From positions 1 through 64,000 of the forward strand of contig CAZDFD010000001.1 of the NCBI GenBank assembly GCA_964504655.1: a DNA stretch of 64,000 nucleotides. Direction: 5' to 3'. The notes below the pieces were generated by a model, which was not told where the DNA came from, made no database searches, and worked only from the letters and a program-made list of their open reading frames with translations. The translations under genes and the position numbers were made by a program. Shown here in pieces: positions 60,781 to 64,000 of the stretch (its first letter is position 1; every line of letters starts with the position of its first letter). This stretch comes from JANXAZ01 sp964504655. Its GTDB lineage: Bacteria > Pseudomonadota > Alphaproteobacteria > Geminicoccales > Geminicoccaceae.

Positions 60781-62346
60781 TCACACACCTCGCTCGCGCC
60801 ACTCTAGCCAAACGATCAGGCCCAATACAACTATAAATAGATATACGGGCGTCCAACCGCCCGATTGACGATACAGGGTTGGCGTGGCGAGTCGCCCGGG
60901 CAGCGGGTGGTCGAGCACGCCCGTCGTCCGGAGTTCCAGTCGCGCCAGCGTGCGCCCCTGGGCATCGGCAACGAGGGAGATCCCGGTATTGGCGGCCCGC
61001 ACCAGCGGCAGGCCCTCCTCGACCGTGCGCAGGACCGCCATGGCCGCGTGCTGGTGAGGGCCCGGGCTCCGCCCGAACCAGGCGTCGTTGGTGAGGTTCA
61101 GTAGGAACGCCGGGCGATCGTCCGGGTCGACCGCGCGACCCGGGAAGATCGCCTCGTAGCAGACGAGCGGGCTCATCGCCGGCAGACCGGGCAGGCGCAG
61201 CGTCCGCCGGCCGGGCCCCGGCACGAAGTCGATCGTGCCCCGCGTGAGCTTCTCGAGACCGAGCCGGCCGAGCAACGTCCGCCACGGGAGGTACTCGCCG
61301 AAGGGCACGAGGTCGACCTTGTCGTATCGCGCGAGGATGGATCCCGCGGGGTCGAGCGCAAAGACCGCGTTGCTCGCGGTCGGCGGGTCGGCCTCGAGCT
61401 CCAGCCGGTCGCCGCCGGTCACGAGCACGCCACCGGGTGGCGCTGCCTCGCCCAGGATTTGGCGGAGCGCCGGCTCCCGTTCGATCTGGTAGGGTACCGC
61501 GCTCTCCGGCCAGATCACGAGGTGGAGCGGCTCCGACGCCGGCTCGACCGAGAGCGCCAAGTGGCGACGCAGCCAGATCGCGCGCTTCTCGGGGTCCCAC
61601 TTGTGGTGCTGGGCGACATTGGCCTGGACGATCCGCAGCTGGACGGCCGGGTCGGCCTCGGGCCGGACCAGGACGAGCCTCGCCCCGCCGGCCGCGGCCA
61701 GGAGCGTCAGGAGAACTGCCGCCAGGGCCGGGCCGGGACGGGGTCGGGGCGCGTCCCGGAGCAGCGCCGCTCCGGGCAGCATGGCGACCAGTGCCGTGAG
61801 CAGCGACAGTCCGTCGCTGCCGACCCAGGCGGCCGGCTGGATCAGCGCCGGCCAGGGCGCCCACACGATCGCGAGCGGGTTCCAGGTGAATCCCAGGAGA
61901 ATGTCGTCGCGCAGACCGTCGGTGAGCGTCCAGGCGAGCGCCAGCGCCATCGCGGCCGTGACCGGCGAGCGCCACGGGCGAGACCGCGCGAGGAGCGCTG
62001 CGGCTGTGGGAAACAGCGCGTTGAGGGCGGCGAGCCCGACCACCGCCGGCACCGCCAGGGCGCCGAACCGCTCGGCGTCGGTGAAGAAGGCGATCCCGAT
62101 CCAGTAGAGCCCCGCCAAGTGCCAGCCGAGGCCGAACGCGAAGCCGCGTGCGGCCACCGCCCGCGGCCCCGCCGCGGCGTGCAGAAGCGCCAGCCAGAGC
62201 GAGAAGGCGAGCAGTGTGGGGAGCAGATGGAGCGGCGGCAGCGCGAGCGAGGCAGCGACGCCGAGCACCAGACAGCCTGCGAGCGGCCAGCGATCGAGCC
62301 GGCCCCGCGGCCCTGCGCGGCCGCCCGCGGCCGGCGCGCTCCGCAC
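60781..62346 (-). CDS. lnt: Apolipoprotein N-acyltransferase
   Basis: A 521-residue inner-membrane enzyme that adds the third acyl chain to lipoproteins. There are six or seven N-terminal membrane helices (WLALLHAAAGPRAVAARGFAFG...), then a periplasmic nitrilase-like domain. The catalytic residues are visible as Glu in VIWPESAVPYQIE, Lys in ARYDKVDLVPFGEYLPWR and Cys in PLVCYEAIFPG. A final C-terminal helix is YLFIVVLGLIVWLEW. The last helix is coded by an AT-rich stretch unusual for this genome. The start is GTG 62346, 11 bp after the CBS-protein gene. Confidence 0.95.
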   Translation of the reverse strand: MRSAPAAGGRAGPRGRLDRWPLAGCLVLGVAASLALPPLHLLPTLLAFSLWLALLHAAAGPRAVAARGFAFGLGWHLAGLYWIGIAFFTDAERFGALAVPAVVGLAALNALFPTAAALLARSRPWRSPVTAAMALALAWTLTDGLRDDILLGFTWNPLAIVWAPWPALIQPAAWVGSDGLSLLTALVAMLPGAALLRDAPRPRPGPALAAVLLTLLAAAGGARLVLVRPEADPAVQLRIVQANVAQHHKWDPEKRAIWLRRHLALSVEPASEPLHLVIWPESAVPYQIEREPALRQILGEAAPPGGVLVTGGDRLELEADPPTASNAVFALDPAGSILARYDKVDLVPFGEYLPWRTLLGRLGLEKLTRGTIDFVPGPGRRTLRLPGLPAMSPLVCYEAIFPGRAVDPDDRPAFLLNLTNDAWFGRSPGPHQHAAMAVLRTVEEGLPLVRAANTGISLVADAQGRTLARLELRTTGVLDHPLPGRLATPTLYRQSGGWTPVYLFIVVLGLIVWLEWRERGV

Positions 62347-62357
62347 CGGATGGAAGC

Positions 62358-63272
62358 TCAAGCGGCCGGCCGGGCGATCTCGCCCTCCGGCTGGCCGGAC
62401 GGCGGCCGGCTCACGCAGACCCGCTTGATCCGGCGCGGGTCGGCGTCGATCACCTCGAAGCGCACGCCGCTCGGGTGCTCGACCCGCTCGCCCCGGGCCG
62501 GCACCCGGTCGACCAGGGCGAAGATCAGGCCGGCTACGGTGTCGGCCTCGTCGCGCTCGTCGGCGGACAGCAGCGTCAGCCCGAGATGCTCCTCGAGCTC
62601 TTCGAGATCGAGGCGTCCGTCCACCTCGAGCGAACCGTCGGCGCGCTCGACCAGCTGCGGCGGCCCGAGGCTCGTCTGCTCGTCGGCGATCTCGCCGAGG
62701 AGCTCGCCGACCACATCCTCGAGCGTCACCAGGCCGTCGGTGCCGCCGAACTCGTCGACCACGACCGCCAGGTGCTGGCGGCTGGTCCGAAGCTCGAGCA
62801 GCAACTCGAGGACCCGCATCGAGGGCGGCACCACCGGCACCTGTCGGACCACCTGCTCGAGCACGAAGCTCTGGCCGTCGCCCCAGTAGTCGAGCAGGTC
62901 CTTCAAATGGACGATCCCCACCACCTCGTCGAGCGTCTGCCGGTACACCAGCAGGCGCGAGTGGCGGGCTGCGCGCATCGCCGCCACGACGTCGCCGAGG
63001 CTCGCCTCCACGGGCACCGCCTTGATGTCCGAGCGCGGGACCATGATGTCGGCCACCTCGAGCTCGCCGAAGCCGAGCGCGCGCTGCAGCAGTTCGCGCT
63101 CCTCGCCGGACAGACGCCGCTCCGAGCTGCTCTCGGACTCCTCGATGATCTCCTCGAGGGTGCGCCGCAGCGAGCCTTCCTGCTCGGCCCCTAGCGCGAG
63201 CTCGCGCAGGCGCCGCATGATCCCCTCGAGCAATGTCGGCGACGGGCTCTCGCGCCGCGGCACCGGTCTCAT
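62358..63272 (-). CDS. CorC/TlyC-type CBS-domain protein
   Basis: A 304-residue cytoplasmic protein of the CorC family. Two CBS domains are present: VADIMVPRSDIKAVPVEASL near 72 and VVPPSMRVLELLLELRTSRQ near 138, followed by HLAVVVDEFGGTDGLVTLED. A C-terminal transporter-associated (CorC_HlyC) domain contains LEVDGRLDLEELEEHLGL and ADTVAGLIFALV. In E. coli CorC/YbeX lies in the same place before lnt and has been tied to magnesium-cobalt efflux and ribosome maturation. The ATG overlaps the ybeY stop (ATGA). Confidence 0.92.
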   Translation of the reverse strand: MRPVPRRESPSPTLLEGIMRRLRELALGAEQEGSLRRTLEEIIEESESSSERRLSGEERELLQRALGFGELEVADIMVPRSDIKAVPVEASLGDVVAAMRAARHSRLLVYRQTLDEVVGIVHLKDLLDYWGDGQSFVLEQVVRQVPVVPPSMRVLELLLELRTSRQHLAVVVDEFGGTDGLVTLEDVVGELLGEIADEQTSLGPPQLVERADGSLEVDGRLDLEELEEHLGLTLLSADERDEADTVAGLIFALVDRVPARGERVEHPSGVRFEVIDADPRRIKRVCVSRPPSGQPEGEIARPAA

Positions 63273-63778
63273 GCGGTGATCTCCGCGCGGTACGGGTCGG
63301 GGACGCCGAGGCCGACCAGGATCCGCCGCTCGAGCGCCTCCATGGCTTCGGCTTCGGCCGGCGTGTCGTGGTCGTGGCCGAGCAGGTGGAGCGTGCCGTG
63401 GACCACAAGATGCGCCAGATGCTGGGCGAGCGTCTTGCCCTCCTCGGCTGCCTCCGAGGCGCTCGTCTCGAGCGCCAGGGCGAGGTCGCCGAGCGGCCAT
63501 CCGAGGCTCCGCGGGAAGCCGACCGGGGGAGGACCCGCCGGGAACGAGAGCACGTTGGTCGGCCGGTCCTTGCCGCGCCAAGTCCGGTTGAGCGCCTGGA
63601 TCGTGGCATCGTCGGCGAGCAGGACATTCACCGCGAGCCCGCCCGCCCTCGGGCGCGCTGCCTCGATCGCGGCCGTGACGGCGCCCCGGCAGATCGTCTC
63701 CGGCCCGGTGACGGCCGAGCGCCACCCGGCCGCGTCGACGGTCACCTCGATCTGGTGACTGCTACTTTCGCTATCCAT
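63269..63778 (-). CDS. ybeY: Endoribonuclease YbeY (16S rRNA maturation)
   Basis: A 169-residue zinc metalloprotein required for 16S rRNA 3'-end maturation. The zinc motif H3xH5xH is HLVVHGTLHLLGHDHD near residue 125. Conserved upstream segments are LNRTWRGKDRPTNVLSFP. ATG 63778 is chosen because it overlaps the phoH stop (within GATGGATAG). The longer open frame includes 38 residues that read antisense-like and overlap phoH fully. Confidence 0.95.
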   Translation of the reverse strand: MDSESSSHQIEVTVDAAGWRSAVTGPETICRGAVTAAIEAARPRAGGLAVNVLLADDATIQALNRTWRGKDRPTNVLSFPAGPPPVGFPRSLGWPLGDLALALETSASEAAEEGKTLAQHLAHLVVHGTLHLLGHDHDTPAEAEAMEALERRILVGLGVPDPYRAEITA

Positions 63779-64000
63779 CGCTCGATCTGGCGGCCCGCGG
63801 CGGGCGCCGTACCCTTCCTTCCTGACCCGACCGCTTCGGGGTCCGAGCCTCATAGGCCTCGATGATCTGGGTGACCAGGGGATGCCGGACAATGTCGCCG
63901 CGGTCGAACCGCACGATGCCGATCCCCGGCAGGCCGGACAGCCGGTCGACGGCGTCGGCGAGGCCGGATCCGGCGCCGGCCGGCAGATCGGTCTGGGTCG
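63771..64000 (-). CDS. phoH: PhoH-like ATPase, C-terminal end only
   Basis: The C-terminal 76 residues of a gene that runs off the right edge. The visible end includes TQTDLPAGAGSGLADAVDRL, GIGIVRFDRGDIVRHPLVTQ and IIEAYEARTPKRS, the conserved tail of PhoH/YbeZ P-loop proteins. PhoH is typically encoded directly before ybeY, as here. The stop TAG overlaps the ybeY start by 8 bp. The basic C-terminal extension (RVRRPPRAARSSDG) is less conserved. The ATPase core lies outside the window. Confidence 0.9.
   Translation of the reverse strand, partial: TQTDLPAGAGSGLADAVDRLSGLPGIGIVRFDRGDIVRHPLVTQIIEAYEARTPKRSGQEGRVRRPPRAARSSDG

Overview
The window is very GC-rich chromosomal DNA from an alphaproteobacterium, most likely a member of the Rhodospirillales/Geminicoccales side of the class (an inference from gene order; no 16S gene is present). 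Three things support this. There is a CtrA-inhibitor-type SciP gene inside the flagellar cluster. A fliF-fliG-fliH-fliN-flbD flagellar operon of the Caulobacter type is present. The right end carries the block phoH-ybeY-CBS/CorC-lnt-HTH-metK-trmB-rimP-nusA-ylxR-infB-rbfA-truB-rpsO-pnp. Genes are tightly packed, often with 4-nt ATGA/GTGA overlaps, and GTG and TTG starts are common. I saw no tRNA, rRNA, insertion sequence, integrase, phage gene or CRISPR array.

Layout. 1-2.0 kb: the 3' part of a large Pro/Ala-rich protein of unknown function. 2.0-4.2 kb: an LptM-like lipoprotein and argH (minus), with a divergent TlpA-like thioredoxin. 4.2-7.1 kb: a DctPQM-type TRAP transporter with a strong hairpin between dctP and dctQ. 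7.2-11.0 kb (plus): a compact five-gene cassette of extensin/M15-like peptidase, sialidase-like beta-propeller, two-TM PH-like membrane protein, AtuA and a separate AtuA C-terminal protein. 11.0-23.8 kb (minus): a long co-directional run. It starts with a sugar ABC importer (ATPase, Gfo/Idh/MocA dehydrogenase, binding protein, two permeases, and a membrane-anchored carboxypeptidase-regulatory-like protein). It continues with a YhiI-RbbA-YhhJ-type export cassette, a ChbG/YdjC-like deacetylase and a cyclopropane-fatty-acid synthase-like methyltransferase.

24.0-27.4 kb: an unknown polytopic membrane protein, a GNAT acetyltransferase, an MFS transporter and a DUF3553 protein. 27.5-32.0 kb: a two-gene NAD-dependent formate dehydrogenase whose beta subunit fuses NuoE-like and NuoF-like modules. 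32.0-45.4 kb (minus): flagellar and motility genes in transcription order fliK, flgD, flgE, sciP, fliF, fliG, fliH, fliN, flbD, flhA, flhF, flhG. A textbook sigma-54 promoter lies directly at the fliK start, and CtrA-like boxes lie upstream of sciP and fliF. This suggests the usual alphaproteobacterial hierarchy (CtrA to fliF operon/FlbD to sigma-54 hook genes) is encoded here.

45.5-48.7 kb: a 2-hydroxyacid dehydrogenase diverging from an SH3-domain secreted protein, then a nitronate monooxygenase-like protein. 48.8-64.0 kb (minus): the translation, RNA and SAM block from phoH to pnp. Its genes form two or more operons with strong translational coupling, including a trmB gene that seems to start at CTG overlapping the metK stop codon.

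No clear defence or mobile system is present. The parts least explained by known biology are the 7.2-11.0 kb cassette, the membrane-anchored domain protein coupled to the sugar permease, and the giant low-complexity protein at the left edge.
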